A stretch of 59,321 nt of DNA from Bacteroidia bacterium (GTDB lineage: Bacteria > Bacteroidota > Bacteroidia > J057), in the NCBI GenBank assembly GCA_030430575.1, contig JAUIKF010000053.1:1-59321 (forward strand), written 5' to 3'. Shown piece after piece: positions 33,200-42,234 of this stretch. The translations under genes and the position numbers were made by a program. The notes below the pieces were generated by a model, which was not told the origin of the DNA, did no database searches, and saw only the letters and a program-made list of their open reading frames with translations. Position 1 is the stretch's first letter; each line of letters opens with the position of its first letter.

Positions 33200-33824
33200 T
33201 CCCCTTTCTCCCAATCACGCTACAGATCGGACATTCCGACGGCGTATGTCCTCGCGCTGGACAATGCTCACGCCCAAAGTAGATAATCTGCAGGTGCAGT
33301 TTATTCCATAATTCTTCTGGAAAAAGGCGCTTCGCGTCCTTTTCGGTCTGGACGACATTTTTGCCGTTGGACAGGGTCCAGCGGTGCATGAGGCGGTGGA
33401 TGTGGGTATCCACAGGGAAGGCTGGCACCTCAAATGCCTGTGACATCACCACAGAGGCCGTTTTATGGCCTACGCCTGGCAAGGCTTCCAATGCCTCAAA
33501 TGACTTCGGCACTTCTCCCCCATGATTATCAATCAACATCTGCGACAGTTCGCTGATGGCCTTGGACTTGCGGGGCGACAGCCCGCAAGGCTTGATGATC
33601 TCGCGGATAGCATCCACAGAGACCTGCGCCATGTCGGCGGGATTGTCTGCCAACTCGAAGAGGGCTGGGGTGACGGTATTCACACGCTTGTCTGTGCACT
33701 GAGCCGATAGTAGAACCGCCACCAGGAGGGTGTATGGATCCTTGTGGTCAAGTGGGATCGGCGTCTCTGGATAGAGGCGCTCCAGGGTGTCTATGACGAA
33801 TTGTACTTTCTGTTTTTTATCCAA
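33192..33824 (-). CDS. nth: Endonuclease III (DNA glycosylase/AP lyase)
   Basis: 210 residues from a TTG start at 33822-33824. HhH-GPD fold with LLSAQCTDKRVN, helix-hairpin-helix LPGVGHKTASVV (catalytic Lys) and VDTHIHRLMHR (catalytic Asp). It removes oxidised pyrimidines and nicks AP sites. The cluster region reads C-x9-C-x2-C with no fourth cysteine, unlike the usual C-x6-C-x2-C-x5-C, so a standard 4Fe-4S site is doubtful. The frame runs upstream to 33929, but those 35 residues (LLIFSFIHLLIF...) are translated repeat words. The TTG is the first codon after the repeat, and conserved sequence starts at once (DKKQKVQFVIDTLERLYPE). The stop TGA is in an aaatgattg word. Confidence 0.9.
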   Translation of the reverse strand: MDKKQKVQFVIDTLERLYPETPIPLDHKDPYTLLVAVLLSAQCTDKRVNTVTPALFELADNPADMAQVSVDAIREIIKPCGLSPRKSKAISELSQMLIDNHGGEVPKSFEALEALPGVGHKTASVVMSQAFEVPAFPVDTHIHRLMHRWTLSNGKNVVQTEKDAKRLFPEELWNKLHLQIIYFGREHCPARGHTPSECPICSVIGRKGMK

Positions 33825-33957
33825 TGATAGAATGAGTGAAGGAGTGAATGATAGAATGGTGGGAAAAATGAGTAGATGAATAAATGAGAAAATGAGTAAA
33901 TAAAGGGGAATTGGTCTATTTCCTACCATCTTCTCCTTTTATCATTTATTCATTTTA
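33825..33957. repeat. ATGA-word inverted repeat between nth and engB
   Basis: 33825-33902 has about ten ATGA-type words (gatagaatgagtgaaggagt, aatgagtagatgaataaatg). 33931-33963 has the complements (ttttatcatttattcatttt, atcatttctc). Read on the minus strand, ATGA words follow the engB stop and TCAT words run directly into the nth start codon. Confidence 0.9.
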
Positions 33958-34560
33958 TCATTTCTCAAAAAGCGGATTGATCGACTCAATATAGCCGAGC
34001 AATTCCTTATTGCCAAGGCCTTTGACAGCAGAAGTCTGGAGGATATGCGGGAGTTCTTCCCATTTCTCCAATAGCGCCTTTTTATAGTATTTGAGGTTGT
34101 TGTTGAGGTCCTTCTGTCGGGGCTTATCGATTTTTGTAAAGACGATAGAGAACGGGATCTCATTGATTCCCAGAAATTCCATAAACTCCAGGTCTACTTC
34201 TTGCGGCTTGTGCCTACAGTCGATCAGCACAAAGAGGTTCATCAGATTTTCGCGCTGAGTGGTGTAGGTCGTGATGATGTCTTGCAGCTGCGCACGCAGT
34301 TTTTTGGAGACTTGGGCGTAGCCGTAGCCTGGCAGGTCGACGAGGTACCAGGAATGGTTGATCAGGAAATGATTGATCAATTGGGTTTTGCCAGGGGTAG
34401 AACTGGTTTTGGCAAGGCTCTTCTGACCGACGAGGCTATTGATAAGAGAACTTTTGCCTACATTGGAACGGCCTACAAAGGCGTATTCGGGCATGTCTGG
34501 GGCGGGCAAGCCGGTCATTTTTTGGCTGCTTTTGACAAAGGTGGCTGTGGTAATTTCCAT
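33958..34560 (-). CDS. engB: Ribosome-biogenesis GTPase EngB (YihA/YsxC)
   Basis: 200 residues from ATG 34558-34560 ([15 protein letters not shown]); the frame is open further upstream but without family similarity. G1 [13 protein letters not shown]2 SSTPGKTQ, G3 DLPGYGYA, G4 TKIDK and a G5-like TSAVKG are all present. EngB is a circularly simple TRAFAC GTPase needed for 50S subunit assembly, in the cytoplasm. It lies upstream of nth on the same strand and may be co-transcribed with it. Confidence 0.95.
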   Translation of the reverse strand: MEITTATFVKSSQKMTGLPAPDMPEYAFVGRSNVGKSSLINSLVGQKSLAKTSSTPGKTQLINHFLINHSWYLVDLPGYGYAQVSKKLRAQLQDIITTYTTQRENLMNLFVLIDCRHKPQEVDLEFMEFLGINEIPFSIVFTKIDKPRQKDLNNNLKYYKKALLEKWEELPHILQTSAVKGLGNKELLGYIESINPLFEK

Positions 34561-34593
34561 TAAGGAATGAATTAAAATGTAAATTTGGTCTTC

Positions 34594-34601
34594 CAAATTT
34601 A
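34594..34601 (-). promoter_or_regulatory. Candidate -7 box (TAAATTTG) upstream of engB
   Basis: On the minus strand the box lies 33-41 bases before the ATG and matches TAnnTTTG. No good -33 box is seen. It overlaps the intergenic gap after the CHAT gene stop (34622). Confidence 0.4.
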
Positions 34602-34621
34602 CCCACAAAGTTCTCATTTTT

Positions 34622-37600
34622 TTACTTCTTCAAAACCCTCCAGCCAATTCCGCCCAAACTTATAATCAATAAGACAAGAACTGTCCAGAAGAAAATGGAT
34701 GGTTCCGAAGGAGAGAATAAAGGTTTATCATCTCCTGTGAGCACAAAGGCCGCCCAATAATAGGGATGCTTTTGGGCATTTTGCTCCAAAAAGTCGAGGC
34801 GTGCTTGACGAAGGGCTTCGTCCTTGGGCAATCCCTCTTTGAGGCGCGTATAGAATTGCTGCATCAGGCTTGCCGTGGAATGGTCGTCGGCCTGCCAAAG
34901 GCTCATGACGATATTGGGGCAGCCCGCATAGCGGAAGGCACGTGCCATGCTCATGATGCCCTCGCCTTGGGCGAGTTGACCACCTCCAGTATTGCAGGCA
35001 CTCAAGACAGCGAGTTCAGCCTCTAGTTCCAGGTTGTATAGCTCGTAGACATGAAGGATGCCATCCTCTTCCGCTATCGAATCAGCCTCAGGCTGATTGG
35101 AGAAGATCAGGCCAGAATAGTCGGGCGACTCAGGGTGTAGGAAGGCATGCATGGCGAGGTGAAGAATCCCATGTTGCGGGCCATTTTCCTTAAAAGCGGC
35201 TTCGGTCGCCATGTTTCCCAGAAATTGTTGGCCGCCCACTAGGTCACGAATATGACTGACCTCAGGCTGATTGCCCTGGAGATTTCCCAATCCCACAAAT
35301 GTCTCTCCCAGCACATCTCGCGCAGAGGCAAGGAAGGCTGCATCATAGCTCGGGGCAAAGCCTAGATACCCTTTCCCCATATAGCCTTTTTTAGGATTGT
35401 TTGCCAGTAACCTGGCACTGTAGGTATAGCGGATGCGGTGCGCTTTGAGTACATAGGGCAAAGGCCCATAATTGACCTTGGTACCTGGTTCTACCGTTTC
35501 TTTCAATAGCGCTTCAAAAGGCAAATAGCCCAGCCGACCATCCGGAACCAATATCAGCGTTGTGGGTCCAGAATCGGGTTGGTTTTCTTCCACCATTGGC
35601 CCCAATAAGCGCGAATACAGGAAATGGGCGTCCGTAAGGTATTGGTTAAATAAAGCAGGGTCATTCCCCTGATTATCAGCGACAAAGGGATCTCTTAGTT
35701 GATGAATAAATCGATCTAGACTGCTTGTGAGCAAATCGTCCACTTCTATGCGATTAAAAAGCACTTTCCCCTTCGCCACCCCCATAGCAAACAAGGAACT
35801 GTCTCCCATAAAATAGGTAATCAGTTGTTCCTGGTCCCCTGACAATTGAGCCTGAACTTCTGAGATGTCGGGCGGATGCAGTTGATATCTTAAGTGGAAA
35901 TAATTGGGGTAATGCTGCTCAAATTTGGCGATGAGGGCGTCGTGTTTCTTATGTAACTGGACAATCTCACTATTCCATTGGTCAAGTTCTGCCTGTTGGG
36001 GTTCCTCTGATTGTTGCAGGTCAAATAAGCGTTTTTCAGCATAAGACAAAGCCACTTTTAGGTCGCGCTCCTGGCTGATCAAGGAGTCAGGAATCCCCGC
36101 AAACTGGCGTGCCTCGGATTCATGCAAAGACTCTTGTAAGAGGACTGCATGGCTTCGTTCAATCAATTCAAATGCATCTTGCAAGAATTGATCTGATGGA
36201 GATTCCTGGAAAAGTGCCCAGGTGACTTCCAACGCGCCTTCATAAATGGCACGTGCATCTGATAGCAAAGTCTGCTTGGAGATACCTTGCTGGTAGTCAA
36301 GCCGCAACAGGTCCAACAAGTGGATGGCTGTTTCAAACGACTTCGCCGATTGAGTAAGGAAAGCCGGATCGCTTTCTTTCCCAAGTGCCAACTGGGAAGC
36401 GGCGGTCCGTTTCAAGGCACGCAAGAGCGTAGGCTTGGCATAGACCGCCTTCATGTGGTCAAAGGTGAGTGAGTCTCCTCTCAAGCATACCTCCTGTGAT
36501 CGTTCAAACCGTTCGATGGCTGCTTCAAATTGGCCATTATTGCGGTAGTATTCTCCCCACTCCAAATAGGTATCAGCCACTCGTGGATGATATGGTCCCA
36601 AGTGCGTCTTGCGAATGACGAGCGATTCGTCAAAGTGGGCCAAGGCCTGCTTATGTTGCCCTACTTTCCCATAATACTTGCCTAGGTTTGCCAAAATCAA
36701 TCCCATCTCTGGATGGATAGATCCTTCTGCATTCCGGTAGACAGTAAGAGCTTTAGAGAAAGCTTCATACGCCTTGGGAAGGTTTCCCTCCTTCATGTGG
36801 AGTTGGCCCAGGTTATTATAACAAGAACCTAATCTTATAAAACCTGCTCCCCCTATTTTGAGGTACGTTTCAATCGCCTGATCGATCATGTCTTGGGCAG
36901 TCCTGAAGTCTTCTTTATTTTGGTAGCTGACGCTCAGGTTATTTTGAGTCAAAGCGATGAGGGGGTGATTATCCCCATACAATGGCCGATAGAGTGCCAG
37001 CGCATAGTTAAAGAACAGGATGGCTTGTCCGTAGTCTTCCAGGCGTTGTGAGATTACCCCTAGGTTATTGTAAATGCTGGGGATTTGGTATTTCGATTTA
37101 TCGGGATTGATACGAGAGACCTCTAATGCTTTTTCATAATACTCCAGGGCACCTTTATAATCCGTTTTTTTTTCCGAGACGATACCCAACGCGTTATAGG
37201 TAGCCACGATATAGGGGTGGTCTAGCAAATCTGCTTTCGTGTAATGGTCCAGGCTTTGGGTCAGATTGACAGTTGCTGAGTCGATTTTTTCTTCATAGGA
37301 ATAGGTCAATCCAATACTGGTATAGGTATTAGCAATCTCCAATTCCTGAGAATCCGAATGGAGCAGGGCCACATTTAGCGCTTTGGTATATAAGGTTCTC
37401 GCCTTGGGGAAATTTTGCAGAAAATGGTGAATGATGCCTTGCTGATAGTAGGCTTTCCCTACCGCTACATGTGTATGCCCCAGGATAGGGATAAACTGAG
37501 CCAACGCAGCCGCTATCAAGGAATCTGCCTTTTGGTACGCCCCTTTATGTCGATACGCTTTGGCATGGCCCGTAGCCGCTTGTAGGGCTAATACATGAAA

Positions 37601-37792
37601 CCCCTGGGCATCGGCTTGCTCCTTCACTATCCAATAGGTATGGATAGCACTATCATGGGCAGCAGCATCTGCATGGACTTTTGCGCGATCCAGGAGGGAC
37701 TGGATGGCTAATGAATCCTGTCCTTGGACTTGAAGAAACCCTGCCAATGATAGGAGAATTCCGATTATACTAAAGCGTAGATATCTAATCAT
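34622..37792 (-). CDS. TPR-CHAT protease-like protein, membrane anchored
   Basis: 1056 residues. Signal peptide (to about 24), about nine TPR repeats (to about 480; e.g. [21 protein letters not shown]), a helical linker, and a CHAT domain (about 740-1015), a caspase-like clan CD fold. The catalytic dyad is H882 in LHLAMHAF and C933 in LSACNTGGG, followed by [16 protein letters not shown] and the MSLWQADD strand. A C-terminal membrane helix (about 1030-1050) precedes a short basic end. With signal peptide and C-terminal anchor the protease domain is probably periplasmic, unlike cytoplasmic CHAT effectors of immune systems. Substrate unknown. Divergent from the HEAT-like lipoprotein gene. Confidence 0.88.
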   Translation of the reverse strand: MIRYLRFSIIGILLSLAGFLQVQGQDSLAIQSLLDRAKVHADAAAHDSAIHTYWIVKEQADAQGFHVLALQAATGHAKAYRHKGAYQKADSLIAAALAQFIPILGHTHVAVGKAYYQQGIIHHFLQNFPKARTLYTKALNVALLHSDSQELEIANTYTSIGLTYSYEEKIDSATVNLTQSLDHYTKADLLDHPYIVATYNALGIVSEKKTDYKGALEYYEKALEVSRINPDKSKYQIPSIYNNLGVISQRLEDYGQAILFFNYALALYRPLYGDNHPLIALTQNNLSVSYQNKEDFRTAQDMIDQAIETYLKIGGAGFIRLGSCYNNLGQLHMKEGNLPKAYEAFSKALTVYRNAEGSIHPEMGLILANLGKYYGKVGQHKQALAHFDESLVIRKTHLGPYHPRVADTYLEWGEYYRNNGQFEAAIERFERSQEVCLRGDSLTFDHMKAVYAKPTLLRALKRTAASQLALGKESDPAFLTQSAKSFETAIHLLDLLRLDYQQGISKQTLLSDARAIYEGALEVTWALFQESPSDQFLQDAFELIERSHAVLLQESLHESEARQFAGIPDSLISQERDLKVALSYAEKRLFDLQQSEEPQQAELDQWNSEIVQLHKKHDALIAKFEQHYPNYFHLRYQLHPPDISEVQAQLSGDQEQLITYFMGDSSLFAMGVAKGKVLFNRIEVDDLLTSSLDRFIHQLRDPFVADNQGNDPALFNQYLTDAHFLYSRLLGPMVEENQPDSGPTTLILVPDGRLGYLPFEALLKETVEPGTKVNYGPLPYVLKAHRIRYTYSARLLANNPKKGYMGKGYLGFAPSYDAAFLASARDVLGETFVGLGNLQGNQPEVSHIRDLVGGQQFLGNMATEAAFKENGPQHGILHLAMHAFLHPESPDYSGLIFSNQPEADSIAEEDGILHVYELYNLELEAELAVLSACNTGGGQLAQGEGIMSMARAFRYAGCPNIVMSLWQADDHSTASLMQQFYTRLKEGLPKDEALRQARLDFLEQNAQKHPYYWAAFVLTGDDKPLFSPSEPSIFFWTVLVLLIISLGGIGWRVLKK

Positions 37793-37978
37793 AGATGGGA
37801 ATTAAGCATGATTCCTATTCCTTTCTAAGATACAGTCGTTTATTTAACTTTCACATCATCCCTTCAAAAGATTATTTTGAATGATTGAATGCCTAATGTT
37901 GAATGAAGGACTAAAACCTTAACAGCAAAGCTGTAGCAGCTTGGTTATTAATTTACCTGATCCTTCATTAAAAAGCCT

Positions 37979-37986
37979 TATTTTTG
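37979..37986 (+). promoter_or_regulatory. Candidate -7 box (TATTTTTG) of the HEAT-like lipoprotein gene
   Basis: Fits TAnnTTTG and lies 30 bases before the ATG at 38017. The -33 region is not obvious. The rest of the 224-bp divergent spacer has ttgaatgattgaatg words (37880-37905) and no gene. Confidence 0.5.
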
Positions 37987-38016
37987 GCGTAATAAGCTTT
38001 TGATCCTATATCTTTT

Positions 38017-39294
38017 ATGCAAAAAACCTTTCACTTGTGTGTTTCCTTCTGGTTGTTAATGTCCACTTTGATGATAAGTTGTGGCGTCTCAGGAGGCAAT
38101 AGTCGAGATGCAGAGGGACTCATCCTCACGCTCAATTCTCCCAACCCCACCCTCCGAGACTCAGCACGTCAGCACTTAAACGATTATCTGTTTCTCAAAA
38201 AAGACCTTCCGGTCTTATATGAGGCACTGGAACGCACTTATCCAGATGACAGCGTTCAGGTTTTCAACACCCGCCATCGCTTGCTGATGATCCTGGAAGA
38301 TGTGAATGATTCTCAGACCCCAGCCTTTATCAAAAAGCTGTATCCTACCCTTGCAGCCTACCCTTGGCTGCAAGGCGAAGCCTTGCAAGTGCTGGTGCAT
38401 ATCAGCACCCCTAACTCTTTAGATGTCCTCGGACAATTATTGGTCGACCAAAGAGGGGAAGTGCCGACAGACGTCCACCTTTTATTTAAACCTCTCTATC
38501 AGTATCCGAGACATGTTGGAGCCTTATTTCCCGAAGTACTCACCTTGCTACGGAAGCGAGAATATGCCTACCCAGTATTGGAGACCTTATTTGCAGGCCT
38601 GGAAGCAGGAGTCGTAGAAAAGGAGTCGATGAAGGACAGCCTCATTCTAATCCGTGAGGTATATCGCGCTCAGAAACGCCGCAAGGACCATTTACATGCT
38701 GGGTCAAGGTCCTACCAGACCGCTTTTTCCCTCATGGAGTCTAGCATGCGTTGCTTGGTTTATTTTGCCGATCAGACAGTAGGCGAACAAGTGCTAGACT
38801 TGGCATTGGCAGATGAAGATGCAGAGATGCAATTGGCAGCGGTGAACGCAGCGCTGGCCGTAGACACAAGCCGCTTAAGCGGCGCTTTAACCACCCTGGC
38901 AGAAGATTTTCGCTATCGCACACGGCTGTTCCAACTCTTGGAAGCGCACGATGCCTTGTCGCTTTTCCCAAAAGCTTACTATTCGCAACAGGCATTTGCA
39001 GAAAGCGACCTCGCCGTATGGCTCCATGATCCTGACCATCGGGGTCAATTTCCCAAAAAGATCGAATGTCTGGGTGCCTATCCCGTAGAGGTCACAGGAG
39101 AAAGTGATAGCAGTCGCGTGTATTTGTTTAAATTTTCTTTTGGCCGAAAATGGCTGGTAGGGCTTAGTGGGCCTCAGCCATCAGATACGCTAGCAGTGAC
39201 AGCCGCGGGGTATTTGACGCGCTCTCGTTACCAGTCGGTACAGTCCAAAAGCGAAGTAGAACACTTAGCAGAATTGCTAGAAGTGGAGGATTAG
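38017..39294 (+). CDS. Lipoprotein with HEAT-like helical repeats, unknown function
   Basis: 425 residues. Lipoprotein signal with cysteine at about 22 (STLMISCGVS). The mature part is almost all helical, with paired helices of about 35 residues (NPTLRDSARQHLNDYLFL; YPWLQGEALQVLVHISTPNSLDVLGQLL; ADEDAEMQLAAVNAALAVDTSRL), as in HEAT/Armadillo-type proteins, ending in a small strand-rich domain (YPVEVTGESDSSRVYLFKFSFGRKW). No catalytic motif is visible. It could be a scaffold at the cell envelope. Its last 18 bp overlap the end of the arginyltransferase-like gene on the other strand. Confidence 0.7.
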   Translation: MQKTFHLCVSFWLLMSTLMISCGVSGGNSRDAEGLILTLNSPNPTLRDSARQHLNDYLFLKKDLPVLYEALERTYPDDSVQVFNTRHRLLMILEDVNDSQTPAFIKKLYPTLAAYPWLQGEALQVLVHISTPNSLDVLGQLLVDQRGEVPTDVHLLFKPLYQYPRHVGALFPEVLTLLRKREYAYPVLETLFAGLEAGVVEKESMKDSLILIREVYRAQKRRKDHLHAGSRSYQTAFSLMESSMRCLVYFADQTVGEQVLDLALADEDAEMQLAAVNAALAVDTSRLSGALTTLAEDFRYRTRLFQLLEAHDALSLFPKAYYSQQAFAESDLAVWLHDPDHRGQFPKKIECLGAYPVEVTGESDSSRVYLFKFSFGRKWLVGLSGPQPSDTLAVTAAGYLTRSRYQSVQSKSEVEHLAELLEVED

Positions 39295-40335
39295 GATTTC
39301 CTTTATTTTTTGCACCATTTGCCCCAAATCAGACGTGCGATAAATAACATCTTCATAACTCAAGAGGCGCGGATTGGATTCTACCAATTCATTCGGCAAT
39401 TCCGCCTCAAAGAAATCTTGGTATTTATAGATTTCCATCACCCAGGAGAGTTGGTAGGCATCCTCTTCAAATATGTACTCAATGATCAATGAGCGATCAG
39501 GTTCCTGGACTACCTGACAATCCAGGTAAATACAACTTTGGATAAACTCCCCAAAAAGGTGCTCCAAATAGCTGATGGAGAAGAAGGGATTCACTCGGTA
39601 GGTAAAAGAAACATCAGCGTTGCTTAAAGCAGAACAGAGTTCGGTTACCTTTTCCTTAATTTGTTGACCAGAAAATAGAATCCGTCCTCGATTCTCAAAA
39701 GGGCGCCACCGCCCCTTCCAATCATAACACTGCATATTTCCCAATCGCAATTTGTAATCAAATCCATCAAACCCATCTAACACATAGCCCGGATAATAAA
39801 ATTTGAGGCCTGATTGAATGGCTTCACGGATTTCTAGCAACATGGTATAGGTCCCCAAGCTATATGCTGAGTAGCTATGGTCATATAAGCCCAACAGGCT
39901 AGCCATGCTATTTTTCCCTACATCAAAATAGCTCAACGCCACTAATACATCTCCGTCATACACGGCAATCTCTCGTGTATCAAATACACTAGACCAAGAA
40001 TCAGAATAGAGGAATTGATATAGGTTGTCAAACACAAATCCCTTGAATCGCCCCTTATGAGCTTCGTACAGGCGTTCTCGTGCTTCATCCACTTGCGCAG
40101 GACCTACCTGTATGCGAAAGCGCGCATCGTTTCGCTTGAGCACTTTGCGCAGGCTCTTGCTGAAGGTATACCCTTCCAGTTTCAGGCGGATATTGATAAC
40201 GGAATAGAGATCTTCTTTGAAGCAGATGAGCTGTGACCTGTAGAGCATATTGGCACCGCGGAACCAGCCAGCAGCCAAGTACCTATCCAACCGAGCAGGA
40301 GAAAGGGATTGGGGAAAATAATACTGAACCAGCAT
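39277..40335 (-). CDS. Arginyl/leucyl-tRNA-protein transferase-like (ATE-type GNAT fold)
   Basis: 352 residues. The middle part follows the ATE/Bpt pattern: MLYRSQLICFK (the YR-x-S position where ATE1 proteins have cysteines), SLRKVLKRNDARFRI, the segment YDGDVLVALSYFDVGKNSMASLLGLYD, SLGTYTMLLEIREAI, FYYPGYVLDGFDGFDYK. ATE enzymes transfer Arg or Leu from tRNA to N-termini. The N-terminal cysteine cluster of ATE1 is absent and a C-terminal half of about 130 residues has no counterpart I know. Hence an N-end-rule role is possible but unproved. It follows porT by 71 bp and probably belongs to the ubiE-porT unit. Confidence 0.65.
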   Translation of the reverse strand: MLVQYYFPQSLSPARLDRYLAAGWFRGANMLYRSQLICFKEDLYSVINIRLKLEGYTFSKSLRKVLKRNDARFRIQVGPAQVDEARERLYEAHKGRFKGFVFDNLYQFLYSDSWSSVFDTREIAVYDGDVLVALSYFDVGKNSMASLLGLYDHSYSAYSLGTYTMLLEIREAIQSGLKFYYPGYVLDGFDGFDYKLRLGNMQCYDWKGRWRPFENRGRILFSGQQIKEKVTELCSALSNADVSFTYRVNPFFSISYLEHLFGEFIQSCIYLDCQVVQEPDRSLIIEYIFEEDAYQLSWVMEIYKYQDFFEAELPNELVESNPRLLSYEDVIYRTSDLGQMVQKIKEILILHF

Positions 40336-40406
40336 GGATAGGGGGGAAAAATCAGCTATGGATAATTACCATACCTTGGACAATTTACCAATATCTTCGA
40401 ATTTCT

Positions 40407-41117
40407 CTACTCAAAATTGAAATTGATCACCAGCACCTGGCTAAAAAGTTGAGAAATGGCCGACGCATGACTCGTAAATTCTGGCACATACAAATTGGTA
40501 AGGCCAAAGGAATACCGAATCTCAGGCGAGAGCTTCAGTCGGTCTCCATAGAGGAGCATGCCCGTTCCCAATACAATAGAGAAGTCTTGTGAGGCAATCT
40601 TCAAGAGGTTGGGGTCGTTTCGTACTTTTTTATTACTTCCCAGGTTCAGTCCTACCTGGAAGCCTGCCAGAAGGTAGACACGGTATTTTTTATAATACTT
40701 CGTGCGAAACTGAAACATCACAGGTAGGTTGAGATAGGAAGATTCGATTCGGCGGTTTACGAGGGAATCCAGTCCATTTCGGTCTGAGAATAGATAATCG
40801 AAATCCCGCTGTTCCAATGAAACCATCGGCACAAACCTGAGGGCCAATTGATCTGCAACGTTTAAATTTGTGATCATCCCAAGGTTGATCCCAGGGTTAT
40901 TGATCATCTGAATTCGCTTCAACAGGATGCCCCCATCACGAATATTGACTTGTTGCTTGAGGTTATAGGTATTATAGGAAAGCCCCATGAGGAACCCCAA
41001 ATTAAACTTCTTAAAGTCAAAGGGGTGTCTCCGTCCGTACCCTTGTCCCTGTGCGAATTCAGGGATAAGGAGCAAGACGATCAGGAAAGGGAGGATTAAA
41101 TACTGCTTAATGGACAT
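40407..41117 (-). CDS. porT: PorT-family outer-membrane barrel, T9SS component
   Basis: 236 residues, signal peptide to about AQGQ (25), then an eight-strand-type barrel. Landmarks are FNLGFLMGLSYNTYNLKQQ, INNPGINLGMITNLNVADQLALRFVPMVSLEQRDF, YLNLPVMFQFRTKYYKKYRVYLLAGFQVGLNLGS and the final VLVINFNFE. The ubiE-porT order is common in Bacteroidota, which supports the call. PorT is required for secretion by the type IX system that exports the CTD-carrying proteins in this window (16303-17652 and 45574-53706). Confidence 0.85.
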   Translation of the reverse strand: MSIKQYLILPFLIVLLLIPEFAQGQGYGRRHPFDFKKFNLGFLMGLSYNTYNLKQQVNIRDGGILLKRIQMINNPGINLGMITNLNVADQLALRFVPMVSLEQRDFDYLFSDRNGLDSLVNRRIESSYLNLPVMFQFRTKYYKKYRVYLLAGFQVGLNLGSNKKVRNDPNLLKIASQDFSIVLGTGMLLYGDRLKLSPEIRYSFGLTNLYVPEFTSHASAISQLFSQVLVINFNFE

Positions 41118-41187
41118 AATTTACACTTGTACAGGTTGTTGGCTATTTTGAAAAATTGCGTAAAATTATGTCATATGTTGGATTCTC

Positions 41188-41916
41188 CTATTTTTCCAGC
41201 AAATAAAGCGAACATGTTCCAAAAGTCAACGGTTTATAGGTAGCTTTTTTAAATCCAACCTCTTTACAAATTGCTACAAACTCCTCACCATTTGGAAATG
41301 CCTTGACTGAGGCAGGCAGATACGAGTAAGCAGCATTATCTCCAGACACCAGCCTTCCCATGATTGGAGTAAGGATGCGGAAGTGAAGTTGGAACAATTG
41401 CTTTAACGGAAAACGCGTCGGAAAGGAAGGCTCCAAAATGGCTACAGCCCCGCCGGGGCGCAATACGCGAAGGATTTCTCCCAATCCCAGCCTCAAATTT
41501 TCAAAATTTCTTACGCCAAATCCTACCGTCACGGCATCGACTGATTCATCTGCCAGCTCCAATGCCTCTGAGTCACCGAGGCGCATATCGATCCGCTGAT
41601 CCAAGCCTTGTTTCTTGATTTTTTCGCGTCCCACGCGTAGCATTTCTTTGGAGATATCAATTCCGATGACCTCGGTAGGTTCTAGTTTGAGGGCTGCTAT
41701 CGCAAAATCCCCCGTACCAGTAGCTATATCAACGACAACACGCGGTTGGTATTGCTTCAACATACGAATAGCTTTCTTTCGCCATTGGATATCGATTCCG
41801 AGGCTCATCAGCCGATTGAGGAGGTCATAACGAGGGGCGATGCTATCAAACATCTCTTCTACTTCTGCCCGCTTGGAAGCGCCTTCGCGCTTATAAGGAG
41901 TGACAATTTTGTTCAT
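41188..41916 (-). CDS. ubiE: Demethylmenaquinone methyltransferase UbiE/MenG
   Basis: 242 residues from ATG 41914-41916 (MNKIVTPYKREGASKRAEV). SAM-binding motif VVDIATGTGDFAIAAL, family signature DRLLNRLMSLGIDIQWRKKA-like segment (YDLLNRLMSLGIDIQWR), DSVDAVTVGFGVRNFENL and LRVLRPGGAVAILEPS, then the C-terminal YSYLPASVKAFPNGEEF and FGTCSLYLLEK. It methylates demethylmenaquinone (C-methylation of the quinone ring), the last step of menaquinone synthesis. First gene of a run with porT and the ATE-like gene. A TATATTTG box lies right before the start. Confidence 0.95.
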   Translation of the reverse strand: MNKIVTPYKREGASKRAEVEEMFDSIAPRYDLLNRLMSLGIDIQWRKKAIRMLKQYQPRVVVDIATGTGDFAIAALKLEPTEVIGIDISKEMLRVGREKIKKQGLDQRIDMRLGDSEALELADESVDAVTVGFGVRNFENLRLGLGEILRVLRPGGAVAILEPSFPTRFPLKQLFQLHFRILTPIMGRLVSGDNAAYSYLPASVKAFPNGEEFVAICKEVGFKKATYKPLTFGTCSLYLLEK

Positions 41917-41923
41917 AGGTATG

Positions 41924-41931
41924 CAAATATA
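41924..41931 (-). promoter_or_regulatory. -7 box (TATATTTG) adjacent to the ubiE start
   Basis: On the minus strand this perfect TAnnTTTG box ends 8 bases before the ATG, so transcription from it would begin at or within a base or two of the start codon and give a leaderless or nearly leaderless mRNA. Confidence 0.5.
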
Positions 41932-41963
41932 AGACAAAAACGCCTGAGTCGAAGGAAAGTTGG

Positions 41964-42234
41964 GAGGAGACCGCTCGCCCTGCGGGCTCGCTGTGAGACC
42001 GTTCGCTGCCGCTCACTACGAGAACGTTCGGCTCGATGACTCACCTCACTGCGAGACCGCTCGGCTCGAAGACTCGCCTCGCTGCGAGACAAGAAGTTTT
42101 TCCAGTCTTTAGTCTCGTAGCGAGTCTTCGAGCGGTCTCGCAGTGAGGAGCTTCGCGACGAACGATCTCGCAGTGAGGCCGCTAGGCCGAACGGTCTCGC
42201 AGCGAGGGGCCTTCTTAGGCCCCTCGCGGTCTCT
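41964..42234. repeat. GC-rich modular hairpin element, copies C1 and C2 head to head
   Basis: C1 (41964-42094) reads on the minus strand like copy A (gtctcgcagcgaggcgagtc ... ggtctc). C2 (about 42101-42234) reads on the plus strand. C2 units include ctcgcagtgag + ggccgctaggcc and ctcgcagcgag + ggggcc-ttctta-ggcccc. C2 runs into the coding end of the adenylate cyclase gene (42215 onward) and supplies its stop codon. The centre (42092-42110) is aagtttttccagtcttta. Confidence 0.9.

Noticed and set aside
33825..33929. N-terminal hydrophobic extension of Nth.
   Set aside because: The residues are translated TCAT words; conserved Nth sequence begins right after the TTG at 33824.
34622..37792. TPR-CHAT gene as part of a type III-E CRISPR system or other known defence island.
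   Set aside because: No cas7-11, CRISPR array or other defence genes nearby; the protein has export and membrane-anchor signals.
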